The translations under genes were made by a program, and so were the position numbers. The notes under the pieces were generated by a model. That model searched no databases and was not told the origin of the DNA. It worked only from the letters and a program-made list of their open reading frames with translations. 11,419 bases of DNA, taken from the NCBI GenBank assembly GCA_027297085.1, contig JAPUIL010000530.1, positions 1 through 11,419 on the forward strand, given 5' to 3'. This DNA is from Verrucomicrobiota bacterium. GTDB taxonomy: Bacteria > Verrucomicrobiota > Verrucomicrobiia > Opitutales > UBA2995. The stretch's first letter is position 1, and each line of letters begins with the position of its first letter. Shown here piece after piece: positions 1-7,060 of the stretch.

Positions 1-1059
1 CATCGGGCACTCCTTGCTTCTGGTAAAATCGATTCCCGTATTGTGCATACAGGCCAGCACTATGACGAAAAGATGAGCGACATCTTTTTCAAGCAATTGG
101 GATTGCCAGAGCCGCACGTCTACATGGGAATCGGCAGCGGAAGCCACTCCGAACAGACCGGAAAAGTGATGATCGGTTTTGAAAAGGTTTTAGAAGAAGA
201 AAGCCCTGATCTCGTGATTGTAGTTGGCGACGTTAACTCGACTTTGGCTTGCAGTATCACCGCCGTTAAATGCGGCATTCTGGTGGCGCACGTGGAGGCG
301 GGACTTCGCAGTTTCGACCGGGGCATGCCGGAAGAAATCAACCGGATGGTTACAGACCGCATATCAGATTATCTTTTTGTCACAGAACAAAGTGGTATCG
401 ATAACTTGGAGAAGGAGGGCGTACCGTCCGAGCAGATCTTCATGGTTGGAAATGTAATGATCGACTCCCTGATCCAATTTCGCGAAAAAGCCTCCGAGTC
501 CACAATATTGGAGAGTTTGGGAATAGCCGGCAGACCATTCGCACTGATGACTCTTCACCGGCCATCGAACGTGGATCAAAAAGATACACTGATAGAACTT
601 CTCAGAATCGTGGAAAACACCGCGAATCAAATCCACTTGGTTTTTCCAATGCACCCTCGCACGCGAAAACAGCTTGAAACGTTTGGTCTGCTAGCGCAAC
701 TGACGAGCATCGACAACGTAACGCTCACAGAGCCTCTCGGCTATTTGGAATTTTTACGACTCATGGATTCAGCGAAGGCTGTGATAACAGATTCAGGAGG
801 AATTCAGGAAGAGACTACTTACCTGCAAGTGCCATGCCTGACTTTGCGCGATAACACAGAACGCCCGATAACCGTTACTTCCGGCACCAACGAGCTGCTT
901 CCAGTCGATCATAGGATCGTTAGCCAGAGACTTAGCGGTATACTTGAAGACAAGGAAGTGGAATCGAGCATTCCCCCACTCTGGGATGGAAAAGCATCTG
1001 AGCGCATCACTAAATGCATTCTAGAAATCCTGAACAACCGAACACGACAAACCAGGTGA
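1..1059 (+). CDS. wecB: UDP-N-acetylglucosamine 2-epimerase (non-hydrolysing), 5'-partial
   Basis: This enzyme would interconvert UDP-GlcNAc and UDP-ManNAc in the cytoplasm, feeding ManNAc-type sugars into surface polysaccharide. The frame is open from base 1, and the first codons (HRALLASG...) precede the internal GTG at 43, so the true start is upstream. Probably 25-30 residues are missing, including the GTRPE-type N-terminal motif. Visible family signatures are TGQHYDE, GDVNSTLA, HVEAGLRSFD followed by MPEEINR, VGNVMIDSL, TLHRPSNVD, DSGGIQEE, and the UDP-binding RDNTERPITV followed by GTNEL. These match the WecB/MnaA family (COG0381) rather than hydrolysing NeuC/SiaA types. The stop is TGA at 1057-1059. 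It is the first visible gene of a packed glycan cluster, and the next gene starts within or just after its end. The family call is secure. The symbol is by family, and the final sugar (ManNAc, ManNAcA or another) is unknown. Confidence 0.93.
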   Translation, partial: HRALLASGKIDSRIVHTGQHYDEKMSDIFFKQLGLPEPHVYMGIGSGSHSEQTGKVMIGFEKVLEEESPDLVIVVGDVNSTLACSITAVKCGILVAHVEAGLRSFDRGMPEEINRMVTDRISDYLFVTEQSGIDNLEKEGVPSEQIFMVGNVMIDSLIQFREKASESTILESLGIAGRPFALMTLHRPSNVDQKDTLIELLRIVENTANQIHLVFPMHPRTRKQLETFGLLAQLTSIDNVTLTEPLGYLEFLRLMDSAKAVITDSGGIQEETTYLQVPCLTLRDNTERPITVTSGTNELLPVDHRIVSQRLSGILEDKEVESSIPPLWDGKASERITKCILEILNNRTRQTR

Positions 1060-1070
1060 CACACAACAGG

Positions 1071-2819
1071 ATGGAAAAGTCAAAGGACTCCATAGACAAG
1101 ATTCGGTCCAAGTGGTGGACCGTTCTCGGAGTAATCCTACTGCTGGGGTTTATGGTATTTCAGGCAATTAGCAGCTTGCGTCAAAAGTCGGTCACGACCG
1201 ATGAGATCATGTACATAGCAGCCGGATACTACCATCTCGAGACTGGCGACTTTCGTTTAAACATGACGAACACCCCGCTCATGAAGATGCTGACTGCTCT
1301 TCCGGTAAAGCTCACAGGAGCAGAACTTCCACCAATGGAAGGTAATCCGGGTAAATGGAATTTGATTGAGCAATGGAAATATTCACGTGAGTTTCATTAC
1401 GGGAATTCTGTCAGTGCCGACCGGATACTATTTATGGCGAGGATGACCGTGGTGTTCCTGGCGGTGGTCTTGGGGATCTATGTTTTCCGATGGAGCCGAG
1501 AGCTGTTTGGGCTCAGAGGCGCATTCCTCTCACTATTTCTTTTTAGTTTCAGCCCTAACATACTAGCCCATGCACGACTTGCGAGTCAGGACTTTGGGCT
1601 CGCTGCCTTCATGCTGTTTTCAACGTATTATTTTTGGCAATACATGAAGAGCCCCAGATTGGGGACATTGATTCTATGTGGAATCCTGGCCGGTTGTGCG
1701 TTTATGATAAAAACCACAGCTATGTTTCTGGCCCCGATATTTGGAGCATTCATTCTGATTTGTATAGTGCTAAACAATGGTTTGGGAATTGACTCGAGAT
1801 TCCCGTATGTGAATGGAGGCGAAAAAAGCCTGGAACGCCGCGACCAAGTCATAACCGCCATTTTCTCGTTGGGCATCATTGGCCTGCTCACGTTATTGGT
1901 GATAAATCTTGGTTACGGGTTTCAAGGTTCATTTCGACCCCTTCCCCTACCAGAGCCATTCATCACGATGTTAAAGACTCAGAAGGGCACCGTTTCTAAT
2001 CTGGGAGGCATATACTTTGCCGGGAAGCTTCACCCTGATGGATTATGGTATCTGACTCTGGTATCTTTCCTTATCAAGGTTCCGATTCCTTTTTTGATTT
2101 TGCTTGGCGTGGCGCTCGCTGGGCTTGCTGTCAGATGCAGGCAGTTGAGGTGTGAATGGCTTTTGATTGTATTTGTGGGGGTGCTCATCTTTACATTTTC
2201 ATTTCTAATTAAAAGCGGAACCGGTCTCCGCTATTCACTGGGAGTATTTCCTTTCCTCCATGTTCTTGCGGGGAGTTTTTGGAAGATTCCGTGGCAGCGA
2301 AGGTATGTAAACACCGGATTGCTGTTCGTACTGGGTCTGTGGTATCTGGTAGGCAGCTTAGGAATACATCCCCATTACCTGGCCTACTTCAATGAGAGTG
2401 TCGGTGGAGCGAAGAACGGTTACAAATATCTTACGGATGCGAATCTGGATTGGGGGCAAGATTTGAAAGGACTTTCTAACTACATGCATGAAAAAGGCCT
2501 GGAACAAATCAACCTTGGCTACTTTGGAAGTGCTGACGCGGATTACTATGGAATCAACTATAAGTATTTACCTTCCGTTGGATTGAGGCCGATTGAAGAA
2601 GATGAGCTTTGGTGGTATGAGATGAAAAAACCTCAGCCTCGCATCGAGCCGGCACCGGGAACTTATGCAATCAGCTCATCCTTGATCGCGCGACCGGTTT
2701 GGATGAATAAAATTTTCCCCGACACTTATGAGGCGTTTCGGGATCGGGAACCGGATGCCCAGATCGGCCATTCAATTTTGATATTTAATATTACGGAAAC
2801 GGAAGTTTTGAAACAGTGA
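1071..2819 (+). CDS. PMT/ArnT-like GT-C membrane glycosyltransferase
   Basis: This polytopic protein of 582 residues probably transfers a sugar from a polyprenyl-phosphate donor to an acceptor on the periplasmic face. A first membrane helix (about residues 17-34) is followed by the extracytoplasmic loop with TTDE (Asp44-Glu45), then GYYHLETGDFRLNM and NTPLMKMLTALP. The acidic pair after helix 1 is the hallmark of PMT/ArnT-type GT-C enzymes. More than eight hydrophobic segments follow (for example about 122-138, 150-165, 175-190, 200-235). A soluble C-terminal stretch contains HPHYLAYFNE, ANLDWGQDL and YFGSADADYYGI, a pattern shared by bacterial phospholipid carrier-dependent glycosyltransferases. 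The start is uncertain. ATG 1071 is used here. GTG 1056 would overlap the wecB stop as GTGA, and ATG 1014 would overlap by 46 bases. None has a clear ribosome site. Family confidence is good; donor and acceptor are unknown. Confidence 0.85.
   Translation: MEKSKDSIDKIRSKWWTVLGVILLLGFMVFQAISSLRQKSVTTDEIMYIAAGYYHLETGDFRLNMTNTPLMKMLTALPVKLTGAELPPMEGNPGKWNLIEQWKYSREFHYGNSVSADRILFMARMTVVFLAVVLGIYVFRWSRELFGLRGAFLSLFLFSFSPNILAHARLASQDFGLAAFMLFSTYYFWQYMKSPRLGTLILCGILAGCAFMIKTTAMFLAPIFGAFILICIVLNNGLGIDSRFPYVNGGEKSLERRDQVITAIFSLGIIGLLTLLVINLGYGFQGSFRPLPLPEPFITMLKTQKGTVSNLGGIYFAGKLHPDGLWYLTLVSFLIKVPIPFLILLGVALAGLAVRCRQLRCEWLLIVFVGVLIFTFSFLIKSGTGLRYSLGVFPFLHVLAGSFWKIPWQRRYVNTGLLFVLGLWYLVGSLGIHPHYLAYFNESVGGAKNGYKYLTDANLDWGQDLKGLSNYMHEKGLEQINLGYFGSADADYYGINYKYLPSVGLRPIEEDELWWYEMKKPQPRIEPAPGTYAISSSLIARPVWMNKIFPDTYEAFRDREPDAQIGHSILIFNITETEVLKQ
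2801..2805 (+). promoter_or_regulatory. Ribosome binding site deciding a GTG start
   Basis: GGAAG lies 10 bases before GTG 2816, inside the end of the glycosyltransferase gene. It supports the GTG start that overlaps the upstream TGA by four bases. The alternative ATG at 2858 has only a weak purine stretch before it. Confidence 0.5.
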
Positions 2820-5524
2820 GTCGATCCACTGAAATTGAGTCAGAAACTGGACCGCAAATGAATCTGGGGAAGGTAGATTTTTCTAACGAAAAACCCAGTT
2901 TTACCGTACATGTGGATTTGGACGGTGCGCGCCAGATCTTTGAAGTCCATGGAATTCAATATGACTACAAAGATGATCCACTATTTGAAAGCGGCCTGAA
3001 GAACACACTGGATCTTTTTGATGAGTATCGGATCAAAGCAGTCTTGTTTACCATCGCGGATGATCTGAAAGATGGACGAAAACGTGAATTGTTAGAAGAA
3101 GCGGTCTTACGCGGCCATGAAATTGCATCCCACAGTGTAACCCACAGACGGTTGACGCAGCTTAGTCTTGAGGAGAAGCGGGGCGAGATCGCCGAAAGCA
3201 AACGTCTGCTCGAATCCAGTCTCAATGTTTCGGTGAGGGGATTTCGTGCACCCCATTTTGCAATCGATCGAGAGTGCCTGGAGCTTTTAGACGAGTACGG
3301 ATACGAGTATGATTCTTCAGTATTTCCGACAGCCCGATATGCCAAGCTGCTGGAAGTGCCGATTGTGCCGTCGGCACCGCATATTCCTTTCTATGGGGCA
3401 AAGTTGCTTGAGCTTCCCCTGCCCTCATTTCGACCGCGTCCGTTTCCTTTCCATCCCTGCTACAGTTTGATCCTGGGTCAGACTTATTTCAGGGGTGGAT
3501 TGAAGAAATTCCGCCAATCGAATTTACCCCTGATGTTTTTGTTCCATTTAACGGACGTGGCGAATCCTCTCCCCGGTGACCGCTTGAAGAACTGGCGTTT
3601 GAAATTAATGACACTTTCCCATTTACGGGCAGATAAGAAGTTGGAAAAGTGCCGGAAGATGTTGGACAGTGTAACTGACCAATACAGCTATACCATTAAC
3701 AAGGACTTAGTCGAAAACGTGAAAGAAGATCTGAGAAAAAATAAAACGCTTACCTTAGCAATTAGCACTACCCATGAAACGGGCGCGGCTATCCTGGAAG
3801 GAGCAACGGTAAAGGCAGCGGTGAGCGAGGAACGGATGGATCGGGTCAAGTTCTCTACTCAATATCCGCCCGTGAGAAGCATCGAGGCAGCGATAAAGAC
3901 CGCAGGAGTGGACCCGCGAAAAATCGACCGGATTGTTGTGGCTGGATTGCCCTCGAGAAAGCTTTTCCCGAAATTGGCGCGGGGACAATGGAGAGACTTC
4001 ACGGAATTTCATGGGCTCAGCGACTATTTTCCGCACTTCAACAAGATTCTTTACCGGGCCTACTATTTCTATCGCAGCCTTGGCTACCGAGCTGTCCAAA
4101 AATATTTTCAAAAGAATTACGGCACGAAGCCTGAATTACATTTTGTAGAGCACCATCTTTGCCATGCGTCCAGTGTTTATCGGACTGCGCCTTTTGAGGA
4201 CGCCCTGATTGTAACTGCGGATGGAGTAGGTGACGAGTTGTCGCTCACCGTTTCTGAAGGACGCAACGGTAGGATCAAGCGGCTGAATGAAATTCCCTAT
4301 CCGCATTCGTTTGGACAATTTTACACTGCCTGTACGCAGATACTCGGTTTTAGAGGAGGCAGGCACGAGGGGAAAATCACGGGGCTGAGCGGATTCGGGA
4401 AACTGGACCCGGAATTGTATCGCAAAGTAAAAGAAACCATTCGAAAGAGCGGGCCGGATTTCACACTCGATAAACGCTATTACTCGGAAGGATTTGTTCG
4501 GGGGTTCTCACTTAAAAAATTGAGAAAGGGAGAAAACCTGTTCGAGGCACTACAATACCGTAACTACAAAAGTCCACTCAAGCGGCTCATCGATGGCTAT
4601 ACTCGAGAAGATGTGGCGGCTGTTTTTCAAACGATCCTTGAAGAAGAGATGATTGAGGCGGTTCGTCCTTTTGCCGAATCGACCGGACTAAAGAACCTGG
4701 CGCTCGCAGGGGGAATCTTTGCAAATGTTAAGTTGAACGACGTTCTCTTCCGTGCCCTTGGCATGAAGCAGGTATACATCTTCCCGCACATGGGAGACGG
4801 AGGCCTTTCGGTGGGCGCGGCTCTCGAGTTGCTGCAGGCGCGACCCAAGTCATTCGATTCAGTATACTGGGGACCATCCTTTACTGAAGAGGAGATGGAG
4901 TCGGCTCTAAAAGAGGTCACATCGGAGGGGCTGAGATATCGACGCGAACACAATATTGAAAAGACCGTAGCCTTTCACCTGGCGGAGAACAAAGTCATTG
5001 CACGTTTCAACGGGGCGATGGAATTTGGTCCTCGGGCATTGTGCAATCGATCTATTCTATACCAGGCATCGGATCCCAGCGCGAATAAATGGCTTAACGA
5101 TCGATTGAATCGGACTGAATTCATGCCTTTCGCTCCAGTGGCCCTGGAGGATAAGGCGAGTTTATTCTTTGAATCCATGGAAGGGACCGAGCACGCCTGC
5201 AAGTTCATGACTACGATTTTAAAGTGCACAGACTTTGCCAAGACTCGGTGTCCGGCTGTTGTGCACGTTGACGGGACGGCACGACCTCAATTGATTTCAG
5301 AAAGTATAAACCCGAGCGCTACGGCCATCTTGCGTCATTATGACAAACTCACTGGCGTTCCTCTTCTTGTGAATACCAGCTTTAATATGCATGAGGAACC
5401 CATTGTCTGCTCGCCCGAAGATGCAGTCCGGGCCTATCTTGATTCCAAGCTCGATTTCCTGGCGATGGGGCCATTCCTGGCTTGGTTGAAAGAGGAGGAT
5501 CCACCATCAGGAAAGCCATCTTGA
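2816..5524 (+). CDS. Fused NodB-like deacetylase / NodU-like O-carbamoyltransferase
   Basis: This is a single open frame of 902 residues. Residues about 28-270 form a polysaccharide deacetylase domain with all expected motifs: DLD (Asp34, Asp36), HSVTH (His106, His110), RAPH (144-147), YDSS (165-168) and a late His244 in FLFHLTD. A charged linker (about 255-308) leads to a full O-carbamoyltransferase (about 310-895). That part has a Kae1-like region with His320-Glu321, EER (338-340), HHLCHA (446-451), ADGVGD (Asp469), GG (632-633) and GDGG (Asp661), followed by the C-terminal region with EFGPRAL (736-742) and NTSFN (853-857). NodU/TobZ enzymes use carbamoyl phosphate and ATP. NodB enzymes remove N-acetyl groups from amino sugars. 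No signal peptide or membrane helix is seen, so it probably acts in the cytoplasm on a nucleotide- or lipid-linked sugar. The GTG start overlaps the previous stop, indicating coupling. The domain calls are firm; the shared substrate is inference. Confidence 0.93.
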   Translation: MSRSTEIESETGPQMNLGKVDFSNEKPSFTVHVDLDGARQIFEVHGIQYDYKDDPLFESGLKNTLDLFDEYRIKAVLFTIADDLKDGRKRELLEEAVLRGHEIASHSVTHRRLTQLSLEEKRGEIAESKRLLESSLNVSVRGFRAPHFAIDRECLELLDEYGYEYDSSVFPTARYAKLLEVPIVPSAPHIPFYGAKLLELPLPSFRPRPFPFHPCYSLILGQTYFRGGLKKFRQSNLPLMFLFHLTDVANPLPGDRLKNWRLKLMTLSHLRADKKLEKCRKMLDSVTDQYSYTINKDLVENVKEDLRKNKTLTLAISTTHETGAAILEGATVKAAVSEERMDRVKFSTQYPPVRSIEAAIKTAGVDPRKIDRIVVAGLPSRKLFPKLARGQWRDFTEFHGLSDYFPHFNKILYRAYYFYRSLGYRAVQKYFQKNYGTKPELHFVEHHLCHASSVYRTAPFEDALIVTADGVGDELSLTVSEGRNGRIKRLNEIPYPHSFGQFYTACTQILGFRGGRHEGKITGLSGFGKLDPELYRKVKETIRKSGPDFTLDKRYYSEGFVRGFSLKKLRKGENLFEALQYRNYKSPLKRLIDGYTREDVAAVFQTILEEEMIEAVRPFAESTGLKNLALAGGIFANVKLNDVLFRALGMKQVYIFPHMGDGGLSVGAALELLQARPKSFDSVYWGPSFTEEEMESALKEVTSEGLRYRREHNIEKTVAFHLAENKVIARFNGAMEFGPRALCNRSILYQASDPSANKWLNDRLNRTEFMPFAPVALEDKASLFFESMEGTEHACKFMTTILKCTDFAKTRCPAVVHVDGTARPQLISESINPSATAILRHYDKLTGVPLLVNTSFNMHEEPIVCSPEDAVRAYLDSKLDFLAMGPFLAWLKEEDPPSGKPS

Positions 5525-5549
5525 TCTCGATACTAAACAAGTTTTGCCA

Positions 5550-6557
5550 ATGAAACTTAAGTTATGGATTGGGATTATTGTCAGTGTGTTGCTGATGGGA
5601 TGGGTGCTATCCCGAGTCAACGTAGGCTTGCTCCTTGAATCGCTTGGGCAAATCAAAATCTTCCCTGTACTAATAGCGATCATTTGCCTTCTTTCCACGC
5701 AAATGATTAAAGCTTGGCGGTGGAAGTATTTGATGAATTCCATCAAACCGATGCCGACGGTAAATCTTCTTTCGCCCATGGTAATTGGAACCATGACGGA
5801 TATGATTCTTCCTGCTCGTGGAGGAGATGTGGTCCGAGCGTTCCTGATTGGTAACAAAGAAAAAGTAAGTAAGATGGCAACACTCGCCACGGTAGTGATT
5901 GAACGGATACTTGATTTGGCGACGATACTCATCATGTGCCTGGTAGTCCTCGTATGGATTCCTTTTTCCATTCCTCCCGAAGGCCAGGCGGTTTTCGCAA
6001 AGTTTCGTGAGATCATTCTCATCGTGGGTATTCTGTGCGTTTTGGCTGTTGCGGTGGTCGTATTCGTGACTTGGCGGGGAGAAAGATTGCAGAAACCTCT
6101 AGAACGATTCTTGGGCTTTCTACCTGAAAGGTTAAGGAGCCGTACGATGGATGTAGTCCGCAATTTTTCTTCCGGATTGGGCTCCCTTAAAAGCGGGCGA
6201 GACTTTTTGATGGTTTCTTTGATTTCGATGTTTCTTTGGTCAGTCTATGCATTGAGCAATTTCTTTATCCTGGACGCGTTTTCGATGTATTTGCCCTTCT
6301 ACTCGTCATTTATCCTGCTGTTCTTTCAGGTGCTAGGAGTCACACTTCCTTCCTCACCGGGATTTATCGGCACCTACCATGCCGCTGTTATCGCAGCATT
6401 TGCTTTGTTGGGGGTCTCGCACGAAGCGGCTGTCAGCGTTGCCTTAGTCATGCACGGAGCGTTCTTCATTCCCTATATTCTTGCAGGAATGGTTTTCCTT
6501 TGGATGGAAAACTTATCGATTCAGTCACTAAACACCTTGGTCTCATCAAAATCTTAG
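5550..6557 (+). CDS. LPG_synthase_TM / flippase-like polytopic membrane protein
   Basis: This 335-residue inner-membrane protein matches the lysylphosphatidylglycerol synthase TM-region family (UPF0104, related to YbhN and AglD). Signatures are AWRWKYLM (55-62), ILPARGGDVVRAFLIG (86-101), VVIERILDLATIL (115-127) and PSSPGFIGTYHAAV (267-280), with six to eight hydrophobic segments, the first at about 5-20. Such proteins occur in polysaccharide and glycolipid loci and are often described as flippase-like. The catalytic aminoacyl-transfer domain of MprF is absent, so it is not a lysyl-PG synthase. ATG 5550 is chosen because the membrane segment begins at once; TTG 5544 is two codons upstream. 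It begins 25 bases after the deacetylase-carbamoyltransferase stop with no clear ribosome site. From context it may move a lipid-linked sugar or assist the PMT-like transferase, which is inference. Confidence 0.85.
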   Translation: MKLKLWIGIIVSVLLMGWVLSRVNVGLLLESLGQIKIFPVLIAIICLLSTQMIKAWRWKYLMNSIKPMPTVNLLSPMVIGTMTDMILPARGGDVVRAFLIGNKEKVSKMATLATVVIERILDLATILIMCLVVLVWIPFSIPPEGQAVFAKFREIILIVGILCVLAVAVVVFVTWRGERLQKPLERFLGFLPERLRSRTMDVVRNFSSGLGSLKSGRDFLMVSLISMFLWSVYALSNFFILDAFSMYLPFYSSFILLFFQVLGVTLPSSPGFIGTYHAAVIAAFALLGVSHEAAVSVALVMHGAFFIPYILAGMVFLWMENLSIQSLNTLVSSKS

Positions 6558-6703
6558 CCCAAAGAAGGTCTGGAATTATTACTGGGATGGGTGTCGATAG
6601 ATTTGCGGATGACTAATTTTGAATTCAATTGCCTACAGTTATAGGGGTGGCATTCTCTGAATTAGCTTTAAGATCAACTAGATGATACCCTATTTGATTT
6701 AAA

Positions 6704-7036
6704 ATGATGAAACGACCTAAGGATGTTCAGATAATTGGACAGGAAATCGCTATACTCTGGCAGGATGGCGAGGAGGACTATTTCCCTATGGCATTCTTGC
6801 GGGAATTCTCACCGAGTGCCGAAAATATCGGCGAGATGGACATTCTGGGCAATGTCCACGGTGGCACAGGACCGATGAAACATCCGGGCGTAACGGTAAC
6901 TGGTTGGGAGTATATGGGCAATTACGCCCTGCGATTCGATTTCAGCGATGGCCACGGCACCGGTCTCTTCAGCTTTGATTACATTGTTGGCCTGAGGAAA
7001 CACCTGAAGGAGTGGTCATCCACAAATAAAGACTAG
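6704..7036 (+). CDS. DUF971 (GBBH-like N-terminal domain) protein
   Basis: This is a small soluble protein of 110 residues that consists of a DUF971 domain. That domain is also found at the N-terminus of gamma-butyrobetaine hydroxylase and fused to some Mrp/ApbC proteins. Typical elements are an ILWQDGEEDYF strand pair, FLREFSP, VTVTGWEYMGNYALRFDF and DGHGTGLFSFDYI. Where many relatives have a CPCA motif that can help bind metal, this protein has SPSA (Ser-Pro-Ser-Ala) and no cysteine at all. The molecular function of the stand-alone domain is not known. The start could be ATG 6704 or 6707. The preceding 146-base AT-rich gap has no ribosome site. It has only a poor promoter candidate (TTGAAT 6619-6624, TATAGG 6640-6645, 15-base spacer) and an imperfect inverted repeat (AATTCA 6622-6627 / TGAATT 6658-6663). 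The gene converges on lpxA, with 24 bases between the two stops. Confidence 0.8.
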   Translation: MMKRPKDVQIIGQEIAILWQDGEEDYFPMAFLREFSPSAENIGEMDILGNVHGGTGPMKHPGVTVTGWEYMGNYALRFDFSDGHGTGLFSFDYIVGLRKHLKEWSSTNKD

Positions 7037-7060
7037 AACCCGGAAAGAGTGCGGACCGTT

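Noticed and set aside
3755..4111. Minus-strand open frame inside the carbamoyltransferase region
   Set aside because: It lies wholly within a conserved enzyme domain, and its translation is low-information.
3659..5524. Separate carbamoyltransferase gene starting at the internal ATG 3659 (residue 282)
   Set aside because: The reading frame is continuous with the deacetylase, the GGAA before this ATG is too close to serve as a ribosome site, and there is no stop between the domains.
5507..6163. 218-codon minus-strand open frame across the flippase-like gene
   Set aside because: It is antisense to a well-matched membrane protein, and its Arg/Ser/Thr-rich translation resembles no family.
6558..6703. 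Small RNA or terminator in the gap after the flippase-like gene
   Set aside because: The inverted arms AATTCA/TGAATT with TGCC/GGCA inside are short, unevenly spaced and not followed by a T-run. This is not enough for a feature.
7037..7060. Bidirectional terminator between the DUF971 gene and lpxA
   Set aside because: GAAC..CGG and CCG..TTC elements give only an interrupted stem with bulges and no T-run in either direction.
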